A stretch of DNA of 64,000 nucleotides from Certhia americana. Taxonomy: Eukaryota > Chordata > Aves > Passeriformes > Certhiidae. The notes beneath the pieces were generated by a model. That model was given only the letters and a program-made list of their open reading frames with translations, was not told the DNA's origin and did no database searches. The stretch's first letter is position 1; each line of letters begins with the position of its first letter. Below, in pieces: positions 1 through 11,500 of the stretch. The stretch lies in the NCBI GenBank assembly GCA_018697195.1, contig CM031860.1:60714509-60778508 (forward strand), written 5' to 3'. A program made the position numbers and the translations under genes.

Positions 1-324
1 GCACACCCTGGTTTGCCAGGAGGGGTCAGCAGCAGCGCAGGAAGGCGACTCACCGAACAGAGCTGCTCCTTGGCAGAGGCTCCAGAGAAAAGCTGGAACA
101 AAAGACTTGCCGGGTGGTGTTTCTCCAGGATGAACACACGCAGCTAACACTGAACTGACAGACTGGGGGCAGCCCCTGTAAACAACCCGTGCGAGGAAGG
201 TGAGGAATCAAAGCGAGTGGCCGTTCTCGTCTGTACAGAACACTGGAGCACAAGTGCACGAGGTCAGGCATTCACATGTCTGTCTATCTATACACAAATA
301 TACAGCTCCGTTGATAATACATTT
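1..324. other. Left edge: CpG-enriched sequence beyond the best poly(A) candidate
   Basis: About eleven CpG dinucleotides fall within the first 270 bases, far more than in the intronic DNA of this window. On the minus strand, position 52 down to 47 reads GTGAGT, a good donor-like hexamer, preceded by CTGTTCG. No protein match was recognised in any frame. It may be the end of a longer REEP1 3' UTR, a conserved element, or sequence next to the neighbouring gene. In mammals MRPL35 lies 3' to REEP1 in convergent orientation, but nothing here could be assigned to it. Confidence 0.35.
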
Positions 325-349
325 TTTCTTTTCCAGAGATATGAAAAGG

Positions 350-355
350 TTTATT
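350..355 (-). terminator. Candidate poly(A) signal AATAAA (distal)
   Basis: A minus-strand AATAAA is followed 50-70 bases downstream by a GT-rich stretch (TATATTTGTGTATAG, about 282-296), which fits a cleavage and polyadenylation site ending the REEP1 3' UTR near 320-335. It is the last AATAAA before the left edge; I see none between 1 and 349. Only transcript 3' ends can tell whether this or an upstream hexamer is used. Confidence 0.42.
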
Positions 356-834
356 TTTTCTCATTTATACAGTGAATGTTTTGAGAGATATAAGGCAATT
401 CCCTTGTCAACATTCACCTCAGCACTTAAGAAATGCTAAACAGTCAAGTTTACAGTAAAACAGCAGATTAGACGCACATTAAATAGTTTTAGTGAGAATC
501 AATGTTAATACAGCGTGTCTGAGATTAGAACTTGTCAGATGTTATGCAGCTCTATGTTGTTTGGGTTATTTGGCATAATTGAGTGCAAACTCGTCAGCTT
601 CTTTTTTATCTTACAGCAGCCCATTGCATAGCAGGGAAACATAGCTTGCTTGCAACAGGATTTTATTTTCTGCTAACAGTGCAGGCAGTTTTCCTATTTC
701 TTTTCAATGTTAGCCAAAAGAAATCAAATAAACTCTAAAGCTGCTTAGAAGCAAAATACATAAGCTTAGCTTCTCAAAGCTTTTGCTGAGTATCTTCCAG
801 GGACCGACTTTTCTGTAACTGCTCTTTAGACAGG

Positions 835-853
835 TTTATTTGGGCTTTTTATT
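835..853 (-). terminator. Candidate proximal poly(A) signals (two AATAAA)
   Basis: Two minus-strand AATAAA hexamers, 848-853 and 835-840, lie 13 bases apart inside the REEP1 3' UTR. Further copies occur at 1023-1028 and 662-667. A paired signal could support a shorter transcript with a UTR of about 1.7 kb. The hexamer is common in AT-rich DNA, so each one alone is weak evidence. Confidence 0.3.
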
Positions 854-2482
854 TACTTTCTGAAGAATTTTTCAAAATTTGCAAAATATGACTGAATCAG
901 CACATGTAAAGGAAATAAAATTCTCAGGTAATGAGGCCAAGTACTGTTGCAGACACAGGAAATACCTGCTTGCTTTTTCCATTTCCTAGCCAGGTCAGAT
1001 AAACATTTCTGTGTGCGCATAATTTATTTCTTTCTTCTCCACACATGTAGGAAGCTGTGGAGGTGACCTCAGGGATCCACCAGATGGGCAGCTGGGATAT
1101 GGATGCACACCTGGCAGAGAAATGGTTTCAAAGGCCACTTCAGAATTATCTCCAAGCCTGGCACACTCCAGCTGGCTGTTGGCACCCTGGGCTGCTGCAC
1201 CTGAGCCAGATGAGCAGTGACACCACCGAGCCCCTGTGCTGATCCATTGGTGATGGCACATCCTAAATAATGCTAAATGCTTTTCTAGTCTATGTGACAG
1301 GTCCAAGAGCAAACACAAAGGGTCACGTAATTAACTTACGTGTGAATCTCACATGCTCAACACTTACAACAGACACCAACTTGAAGCACAAATACACAAA
1401 CCCTACCATGTCTTCCTCTTCTTTTATATTTCTCATTTATATATGGATACAAATACACCACTCCATCTGGTTTTTTGTGGTTCTAACCAAACTCCATGCT
1501 ACAGGAGAAACTCCAGGCTTCAAAAAGCAGCTCAGACCCTGCGGGCTCCTCTGCTCATGCAAGCAGAACAGCAGCCCCTCAGCAGCAGAGCAAAGTGCTG
1601 GGACTGGCACTGTTGCAGCAGGGGAGAAAGGTGTGTTTTCCCCTGGAAATGCATCACTAAAGAATTCTAATTTCTGTAGCTGCAGCTTGCTTAAACCTGG
1701 CTTGCTGACACTTTAAAACTCGCAGTAGAACATTGGCCACAAATGGTGGGATTTAGTTCTTCTATGCATCATTTTCCACAATATACTCTCCTGGCTCAGG
1801 CTGATCAAAATTAGGACTCCCCCTTCATTACATCATTGAAACCATTTTTTTTCTCTTGCACATCACTTCCTCATCCTCTGTAAGTGGTTCTGTCTCTGTG
1901 ATTTTCACAATGATTTTCTCATAACATGTGATTTACTTGCAGAAAAATGCAGTTGCAGCTCAGCTTTCGCTAACAAATCTTGGACATTTTGTACAGTCAA
2001 AGTACTTTGACATTTGTTACATCAGACACAGTCTTGAGGAGGAAGGGAAGAAAGAGAAATCCATGGGTTCTGCAAATCCACTTCATCCATGATAAAGCCA
2101 TAAATAAATACACTGTCAATGTAGCATCATGAGTAACTGATTATTGTTGTTTCTGCAGGGCATTCACAGAGCAAGAGCTATGCAGACACAAATGAAACTG
2201 TAAATGTACACTGTGGGAGGGTGCACACTCTGCAAACCTAACCAGGACCCCTCACCTGCAGGTGCCTGCCAGAGTGTCCTACCCACGTCAGGGACAAACG
2301 CCAGCAGCGAGTCACAGAGGGATGCGGAGAGAGGAGGGAGAAAGGCCATGTCTACAGTGCTGTACATCAAACCACATCCATCCCACTGCTGCTTCCTACG
2401 TTATGAACGAGTAGCTCTTTAAGGCAGAAGAGAGACATTCTGTGGATCTTGGTGCTATTGGCTCATTGCACTCACATTGTTT

Positions 2483-2488
2483 CAGTGG
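2483..2488 (-). promoter_or_regulatory. Possible miR-140-5p target remnant in the REEP1 3' UTR
   Basis: The minus strand reads GCCACTGAA here, so CCACTG lies 45 to 50 bases after the stop codon. It pairs with bases 1-6 of miR-140-5p (5' CAGUGG). The base that would complete the standard 2-7 seed is G where A is needed, so the canonical seed match is not complete. In human REEP1 a miR-140 site is reported at this same distance, with the SPG31 variant c.606+43G>T. The shared position is the main support; function is not shown. Confidence 0.35.
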
Positions 2489-2532
2489 CAGAGGACGAGG
2501 TACTTTTCTTCCTGAAGCGAGGTCTAAGGGTC

Positions 2533-2543
2533 CTAGGCGGTGC
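2533..2543 (-). CDS. REEP1: REEP1 exon 7, coding part (residues 196-198 and stop)
   Basis: Only 11 bases of the terminal exon are coding. Reading the minus strand, the acceptor CTTTTCTGCAG is followed by GC ACC GCC TAG. Joined to the final G of exon 6 this gives Gly-Thr-Ala-stop, matching the GTA end of human REEP1. The upstream minus strand has the usual pyrimidine tract (GCTTTTCTGCAG). The match is short, so the argument rests on three things agreeing together: acceptor quality, phase 1 entry, and the exact human C-terminal residues with the stop. It lies 16.7 kb from exon 6. The same exon continues as the 3' UTR. Confidence 0.88.
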
Positions 2544-5500
2544 CTGCAGAAAAGCAAGACAAAACTTCAGAGGCATAATAGGAAACTTTTTTTTTCTTTA
2601 CAACTCACCCATCTTTGTGGGACCTCTGTGACAAGGATTCCATTCCACGCATGAAGTAACGCAGAAGTTTTGGTCTTGAAGCTCAGTAATGAATGGCCAG
2701 ATGAGGACTAATCTCTTTAAGAAACCTGTTGTATACCCAGATTACATCCACACCTTCCCCTCTAGTGCTTGGTTAGAGGTGTGGCTATAGCTTGATAATA
2801 ACTCAACAGTTGAAAGAGCCAGGTTAAACTGGTGCCATTAACAGCAGCTCATGGATCTAGAGATCAAACTCGTGGCAGGGAGCCAGCTCTGGTGTCTCCC
2901 AGCCCATCCTGCCCAGTCCAACCCATCTACAGCTCCTTGGAAGGTACAGCTCATGCCATTACAAAGCTGAAGGGGTTCCCAAGGTGAAATGCACCAGGCC
3001 GGTAATTCTCATGAGGTAGAACTCTAAAATCACCCACTTGCTTGGGAAAGAGGCCAGACAAAATCTGCTGGAATTATTTTAGAAACCAGCTATTGGAATT
3101 CTGCCTTGTAGTCAGATGGTGCAGGGCTTTCACAAGGAGCCCTGACTGCCCAGGAGGAGGCAGACCAACTCCATGAATTTGGTTTCCTGTGGTTAACCCT
3201 GTTCTCCAGACTCTGACAAACATTACTTAGGCTAGCAAACAAATGAAAGAAAAAAGCCCTAATCTGCAGTGCCTACTTCTCTCAGAAGAGTTCTGGTGTA
3301 GCATTGTGTCTCATGACCTTCACAACAAAATTGGTTATCAGATGTTGCAACAGAGCATGAATTCTCAGTGTGGAGCCTTGTCACTGCATCAAGTAACACT
3401 GCAAAGTGTGATAGGCTCTTCTACTCCATTCACATAAATATCCAAACATTGTTTTCTTAATAGCATTAACCTACATTTACCTGTAAGGGCCTGTCAGGAC
3501 TAAAGTGAGGACTTTGTCATTTCTGTTTTATAGGCCTTCAAACCTAAGACTATGCCATGTTTCTGCATTCCCACAATGCAGCAAGGTATAAATATTCATC
3601 TAGACAAGGGACTGCAGCATGGTGAGGTCTTGTTTAGACTCCACCTAAATCTCCATTTTTTTATAGCTTGACCATAAACCAAAGTAGTTCCTCACAGAGA
3701 TGTGATTAATCCAACATTTCACCCCATCTTCCAAGCCTGAAATCTTATGCCAGGTGCCCACACATTGGTGAATCCCCAACAGCACAACAGGTCTGGATGG
3801 GATGGCTGTGCCCAGAAAGCACAGCTGGAGCAGAGGTGAGAAGCAAAGCTGCTATGGACAGCAGTAATGGATCCCACACCACACCTGAATCCATAGCTGT
3901 CCATACCTGAATCCATACAGCTGTCTGTAAACCAGGAGCCCAGGGACACAGCCAGACAGCTAGAGCAGTACCTCCTGCAGCCTGGGAGCAGGCTGCTCTT
4001 TGGGAAATCATGTGGCTCTTAAAACAAAGCTGTCATTAACTGCACAGCCAAGACTCTTAAATGAGGCATGAACAGCTCTGCCTCCTTTGGGACACCACTG
4101 GACAGCTCTGGGAGTAGCTGGAGAGGCTGCACCTTCCCCTGGCTAGGACAGAGCAGCCTAGACTTTGGTGAAAGCCCCCACAGGCAGGACAACCCAGCAG
4201 AAGAGATTGCACCTGCTGACCAACCCACACCACTCTGCTCCCTCATGCTGAGCCAAGGGAAGGAGGGAACAGCTTCCCACAGGTGGAGAACTCAGCTGCT
4301 GGCAGTGGCTCCACTCACCCTGTCCAGATCTGCAAGGAGCTTCTGCCTGCAGCATCTCACATGGAGGTTTTATTTCCTCCAAAACAAAGTGTTGCTAAAA
4401 TTTTGAGAAATCACAGAGTGGGATGTGTATTTCCTTTAGTTCTTTTGTTTCTATGAAGCAACTTAAAGTGTACTTAGTGAGTTTAGACCACAGAGGTGTT
4501 TGTTCAGTTGAAGATTCCAGTTGAAGAATCAAGGAATGTCATAGAAGGAGGAGCTTTGACAATATGGAAGTACCTCAAGGGGTTGATCCTTCTTTTTGGG
4601 CCTTTTGTTCATGGATGCACAATCGTTCTCTTCATCATCTGAGAACACTGAGCCTTTTGTTTCACAGTTTATCTCAGGTGGCTTCTCATACCTAATGTCC
4701 ACACTTATTTCACCTAGTCAACACAGCCATTTGCAGCCTAAATGTGAAGACACAGGATGAGGAAATCAGTGATGGTTTGATTCGCACAAATGTCACTCAC
4801 TGCAAAGCCATGCATCTTCCATGGATTAATAGACAGAAGGGTCACACATCACACTCTAATAATAGCAACTGTAGGGTTAGAAATCAAAAGGCTCTTGTTT
4901 ACAAAGCCATTATGAAGTCCATTTTGAATGTTTTACATGGAATTGAGACTAAATTCACAGCTTCTGATGTTTGGGAGGTTGACACTAGAAAGAGATTTTT
5001 TGTTTGTTTGCTCAGGGATAAACGAAATAACTGATTTCTTGAATTGCTGGTTCCATCCATAGCCACTGCATCTACTGCTTCCTCTAGAAGACTCCAAATG
5101 GGTGTTGAAGTCCCCTGGTAAGCACAGAGAGATCTGCCTGTGATGCAGAAATAAAAAACACAGCAGCACTTACAGACTTGAAACTGAGAGTGGTCAAGGC
5201 AAGCACTCAGTCTGAGATCCACTGAAGTTCACAAAAATCTTTACCAGGCATTAAACCCTCAGCAAGTGGGTGTGTTGCTGGAAAACCAGTGCAGGGAAAA
5301 GTCCCTCTTCTGTCACTCTGGAGTAAATGTGGTGGAGCTCTGCTGATGGACCTGATGGCAGTTTATTGCCCTATAACTACAGACCACAAACCCTTGGTGG
5401 TTCTTGCTCTTGTAACTTATGGCACGATCTCTGTGGGACTGTGTTACACAACACAATCCATTTGCTGCCTAAATACAGGTAGGAAATGAGACAGTATTTT

Positions 5501-8500
5501 TAATGACCAGTCCAAAGCAAGAGATACAGAAGAGAAAACTTGACATGACCAAGTTTCCTGCATCTCCAGTTCCTTACCAGCAGAGCTGGAGGTTTTTCTG
5601 TTCAACTAAGGGCTTTTTTGATTCTGAAATGTGGTAGGAGTGGAACTATTTGCTGTTTTGGCATCGCTAATCAGAATTATTTGGTCTATACTTTGTTGCA
5701 TGAACATACATAGAAAAAATGCTCTGTGCTTCTTGTCTCAACCTGACTGTAAGAGTCTGCTGGACCAAAGACTAAACTCCAAAGACTGAAACAAAGAGGA
5801 TTGTTACAAATCTAATGCTTAATAATCCCTTTTGATTCTTAGAGCCCAAAAGAATTGAATTCTTCGACAGCTCTTTAAGTTGGGTAACAGACAGAAGGGA
5901 AATGATTTGGCTACAGCAGCACTGGAAGTCATAAGCAGGTCACTGGGGCTCTCTCCAGTGCCAAATTAAAGTCAGCAGCTAATCGCTCTCAGCCCACAGG
6001 AAGCAGCTGCTGCTCAAGACAGCAGCCTGTGCACACCATCCTCTGCCCACTGACCCCGTGTTTCTGCCCCTTTATGACCATTCACATGGGCAGGCTGGAA
6101 GACATCACTGCAGGTTTTCAGGAAGAGCTGGAAGTTGGCTTTTCCCCCAGCTGTGCTGAAGATGTTGATAGCCACACTGCAGAGAGGTCTGGGATAATGC
6201 TGAAATGTTTTTCTTCTATGCAGGACAGCAGTGTGAAAACTGCACTCTGGGGAGAGTTAAATGTGCTCTCGAGCACATGGAAAAACAGAACAGGAATGTT
6301 TTGGTTTACTATTTTATCCCTCCACTTGGGAAATTATCTACCCAGGAGCAGCCTAGCTTAGACCCTCTTGGATGTGGAAGCTTTGTTCTTTGCTGTCTGC
6401 CTAAGCCAAATCAAAATTTAGTCAAGTTTATTAGAAGTGGGGCAGGACTTCTTTTAATTTTTAGTTTGCACAGTGGCCCAACAAAACATCTCCAGCCATG
6501 TGCTACTGAGAACAGACAAGGGCTTTCATCAGGAAGAAGGGCTTTGAATGGGACAGGATGGAGAGCTGTTGGAGACCCACAGTTAGGGTGTTCAGTGACC
6601 AGAGTGAGGAGACACTGGCTGCTGAGACTGAGTGGATAGAATCATAAAAATGTGCCCTGCTCACATTCTACAACCAGCCACTGGAAAAGGAGAAAGAAGG
6701 AACTGTCAGCCTGATAATGCTTCTGTGAATCCAGTGGTTTTCCAGCATAAATTGCTTTCTTCTTTACTGTTCTCCCTCTTAAATTTGATGCTGGGCAAAA
6801 AAGATACCCAGGGAGCTCTGCCATCCATGTCACCTCCACAGCAGGCACAGTCTCCTGAAGGCTTTTCTGTTCTCCCCATCAGTCCAAGCATCACATCCAC
6901 ATCCTGAAGCTGCTTCCATGAAGACCAAGAGGAGAGCTCAGCCTCCAAGCTGGCACATACTGCTTTGATGCCTGCAGCTGAGAGATCTGTAAAGTTCACT
7001 GGAAATTGAGCTGATGCCCTCTTCTTCCCTGCTCCACCTCATTGTGAATGGGACACGGCAAATCAGCCAAATGGGAACCATTTTTTTCTTCACTGAATGG
7101 GAAGAAGGAAGAAGATGGGCTATCCCAGGCTTTTCCAGTACTTTTCTGGCCATTGATGAGAACAGATCTTGAATACACATGGCACTTTCCTTAAGACCTG
7201 GAACAAGAAGGGAGGATTCCCTGCCCATCCTGCCTTGGAAGGACATCTGTGTTGTGAGCAGCCCAAGCTCATATTGGTCTGCCAGACTTTGCGGTGCCAG
7301 CTTTTGTCCCATGTTTGTGGAAGCATTCTGTTGTTGTGGGATGGCAGAGAACTCATCTCCAAAGAACGGCTGCTGTGTGAGCCCCAGCTCTGAAATCGTT
7401 ATTTTTTGTGAATATGGTGATGACATGAAAAGTACAGATTTTCTGACACCCGGAGAGTAAGTAAAAATGTAAAGCAGGGGGTTAACCAGGAGAACAAACA
7501 CACATGTGAGGAACTGGTAAGAAAAGAGATGGAAATTCAAAGTGAATTAAAGGGTTCTGGGACACCAAGGTTTGCAACCAGAGAAGGTAAAGATTGAGGA
7601 GCAAGACATATTGTCAGGGCTGGAGCGTGCATTTTGGGCACAACACTTGGCCTTGGGTGACCTCCTGTGTGTTTCTAAGAGCCATCTTCATGATCTGAGG
7701 GGCCTCAGGTCACTATCAGATGTCCCCAGAGTAGCAGAGTCAGCAGTGTGTGCTGCTCCAGGGAAGCAGCCAACAATCCCAGGGGCTGTCACAGCCAGGA
7801 GGTTGCTGTGTGGAAAACATGGATCGTACACCAGACCTTTGCCCTGACTCTTTTGGGAGACTCCCACTCCCCATCCCAGAGCAGACCGTGTTTTAGGTGT
7901 CTCCACAAGTTACATTTATGGCCCCACATCTTTGTGTGAAGTGGCTGAATTGATGCAGAAGTGGGAAATGTGCTGGTGTTCCAGGACTAAAGCTGCTGCT
8001 CCCTTTTGCAAACACCTTTTCAGTGCACAGACCAGATTACACTCCTCTCTCCACTAAAGCAAGACAGAATCTGACTGTAAACAGTCTAAGGAAATGGACT
8101 CCTTAATTCTAGTTCCTATCATTCCATCATAATTCCTCCCGAGGGAACTGACACGGCCAACACATTGTGTGTGAAGCCCTGGAAATGGGCACATTTCAAG
8201 TTAAAGTAGACATCTGAGCACTCTGCAGAGCTGGGATTTGAGCTGTTAATGCACCTCAGGGAACAACCCAGCATGGACCAGGAAATGTAGGGCCATATCA
8301 TCACAATCTTTGATCTCTGTGATTCAGCAAGGCTAAGAAATTTCACTTGCAAAACTTTCTACAGCAATATCTGGGATTCAGCAGCGTGATGTTTTTTTCA
8401 GCAATCGCTTTGCTTCAGACTCTGGTTCATGCTGCCATGTAAATCTGTAGCAAATTTCTCTGGATTTTCATGAAGTCTGACAACAGAAGTCTGGACCTGG

Positions 8501-11500
8501 CCCACTCTAAGTGAAAGGGAACAAATGACTGATCTAGATCCTCTGAAAAATCTGGACACTTAAGTACAGTTACAGTGGTAATCAGGCAGATTTGACACTG
8601 GACCTGCCCTAGGTACAATACTTCTTCCTCCCATCACTCTAATTCCTCAGGAGCAATGGGGAAAACCACAGTCACAGACTACACAAACCAAGAGCGAGGT
8701 ATTGTATTATTGTAATGGAAGGTAAAGTCACTCCAAAGGTAAGCTTTTCCAGGGGATCATTCATATAAAGAGGTTTGCACACCATCTAGTAAGCACAGGA
8801 GAACAGATATTTATTATACGATGGCCATCAGCTTCTTTCCCCTGCAATGAAGATAAATTCACCATCATTTCCAAAAGACATTAACCCAAGCCCTGTACTT
8901 CCCCAGCAGTCTTCATTGCCAAACCAAGGAGCTAGGAGCAGCCAACTACACCAGCACACACTGCCCAGGAGCCACCAAACAGAGGCAGACATCCTTCCCA
9001 AAGCTGGAGTCAAATGCAACCAAAGCAAACAAGCCTAATCACATCAACAAAGTCATCCGTTAATGAAAACACATCCCACAAATGAGTGAGTTGTTAAGTG
9101 CTAGTCTATTCCAAACACCTCAGAGGAAAATTCATGCAATCTGTAACACTTACATCAGAGTCCCATAATATTTACATAGAGAAAAAGAAAGAATAAACTG
9201 TTAGGAGAAAACATTTGGGTGCAGAGGGAGAAGGAACATTGTTTCAGAGCACAGAAATATTCATCTTTGCTTTTATCGTACCTGTCATTCAGCTGGAGTT
9301 TATTATACTACAATTAATGTTTTAACTTTCTGCTGGTAAAATGCAAATGCACTTAAAAACTACTGATTTTCTGTGAAATTTTTTTCTTCCCTGAATTAAC
9401 AAAAATAAATATGAAACTATTTTTAAATGTCAAAAAGAAAATCACAGATTTCTATTCAGTGCAAAGCGATGCAAACCCGCCCTGTAAAAATTTGCTTCAG
9501 TATTTAGTAAAGGGAAATTTTAAGGAACAAAATGCCTAGAGCAACCGAAAATTGCTGTTTGTTCTAGAAGTCCAATAAGGTTATAAAAATCCCCCAAATG
9601 AGAGCTGGAAGCAAAACTGGATAAGAACCAAAATAAAACCACCTTCACCATTTAATTGAATTAGTTCAGAAATGTACAATCAGCCCCCTTGATACAGAGT
9701 CAGTTAGTGTTTTTAAATCACTTTCCACCGTAATAACTCATGTGCACTTCTTAGCATAGCACAAAGAAGGGGTTACATTCATTAATAGACCAATAAGGTG
9801 ATTTGTTTAAAGCACAATTAAGTGAATGTCCCATCCAGGCCCTTGTTGAATTGCACTGTGTGATCAGTCACCTTGTGGAGCACAACCCTGCAGTGCACAC
9901 CCAAAACAGACCCCTTCACACTAATGTCCTCGCACATTTCTTACACTGCCTAAGGTTTCTGATCAGCATTTTAGTACCAAATGCCCCCTCAAATACTTGC
10001 AGTCCCAACAATTCTCCTGATACACATCTGATTCTTTAATTCATGATAGACATATTTATTCTCTGTAAGAACTAAAATGGTTTCTCTCTCCCTATCATGC
10101 CCCAGGTCTTTGTAACAGCACCTAAGTGATGTTAGTTGAGAGAAAACCACCAAACATAATTTTGTTACTTCTTTAATGCCAGTCCCAAGCAAGATTGTTT
10201 AATACTGAACAGCGTTTAAGCTTTTGCCAGGCACTGCCAAAAGACACACAAATATCCCTGGAGATTTTCACTTTGTCCTCTCTGAAAGGGAAAAAGAGCT
10301 CTTACATAATTGTACCATTGTTCCTGAATGCTGCAGCCTGACTTTCCACAGAACACAAAGGAGATAAATCAGAAACTCGGGCAAAGACCTGGAAGGAATT
10401 CTACCAGCAAAGGCCTGGCCCTGAACAAAAGCAAGGGGAGCTGTCAAAAAGATGTGCTGGAGTACATCTGTCAAACAGGCTTGTATGTAATGAAGCTGCC
10501 CAGAGCAGAGGAGGATGAATGTCCTGAATTGCATCAATGCTTTGTCGTGAGGCCAGTGGGAGTGATCCAACTGGGCAGGAAAGGGCTCTCCCATGGAGCC
10601 AACAGCTTCAGCACAGAGAGGCTGCTGACAGGGACAGTCCTGCTCCAGAACAGAGGAGTCCATCAGCACCCAGCCCACCACCACTGCTGACAGGGACAGC
10701 TCCAGCTCAGGGAGCTCAGGCTGTGCTCAGCCTGGCCTTCAGTTCTGCAGAAATTCACACTCCATGGCATCTGCAGACCTCATCCTCATGACACCTTCTC
10801 TCAGGATATCATCTAGGGAGCAGAAGGCTTGGACTTTCACTCCACTAGCCTGCGGTCTCCTGAGAGCTGTGGAGGTTTCTGTGATTCAGACAATGAAATA
10901 ATTGAGTTTCACCTGCAAGAACATTAAGGCAACTGCTCCTGCCAAAAACACTGCACCAAGGCTCTAAAGCAGCCTTTAATATCCCTGCTTGAGGAAAGAC
11001 TTGACTATCTGCCCATTTAGATTATAAACCCTTTAGAAATGAGAACTGTTAGTGATGTGATTCTGAAATTAGCTACATGAAAATTTGCACCAAGAAAAGA
11101 TGAGCGCCAATAGCTCAAGGCAACTTAGTCCTGGCTAAACAAAATTAGATTCTTTCTTCTCCCAGCTTTCTATGGTTCTGAAAAATGTTCACATGACGTA
11201 GTCAACTCTCCAAGCTACCAAAGATGCACTTACAAAGGAGCATTTTAATGGCAGGCCACTGTCTGAGAGTGCATTAATGCATCTATTGCCTTGGAGACAG
11301 AGAAAGGGCAGCCTGTGGAGACAGAATGAACTCTCTATGACATAGAGTCTTGGCACATCCCTATTGATATGGTCTAAGGAACTGGATTATATTGGAGAGA
11401 GGGCAGGGATAGTAAAAACAAGTCAGTGTGAAAGAAAGGGTACACAATTTCAACAACACCAAAATTACTTTGGGTCCAATTCATAAACATATTGGACTGA

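Larger units (their letters stand above)
325..2532 (-). other. REEP1: REEP1 3' untranslated region (left boundary inferred)
   Basis: Sequence downstream of the TAG stop on the minus strand holds no plausible coding frame. It has a moderately AT-rich, low-repeat look typical of a vertebrate 3' UTR, and no CR1 piece was noticed. Several AATAAA hexamers lie on the minus strand, so tandem poly(A) sites are possible. The left limit given assumes use of the AATAAA at 350-355 and cleavage about 25 bases further on, which makes the UTR about 2.2 kb. A longer UTR reaching past position 1 cannot be excluded. A six-base match to the miR-140-5p 5' end lies at 2483-2488. Confidence 0.6.

Noticed and set aside
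1..325. 3' end of MRPL35, the convergent neighbour of REEP1 in mammals.
   Set aside because: No frame or motif of that protein could be recognised, so synteny alone is not enough.
6938..7540. 200-codon minus-strand open frame whose start contains a hydrophobic NPLLYIF stretch like the end of a GPCR seventh helix.
   Set aside because: Only one short motif resembles a receptor. The rest has no match, no upstream helices are found, and an open frame of this length is expected about once by chance in a window of this size.
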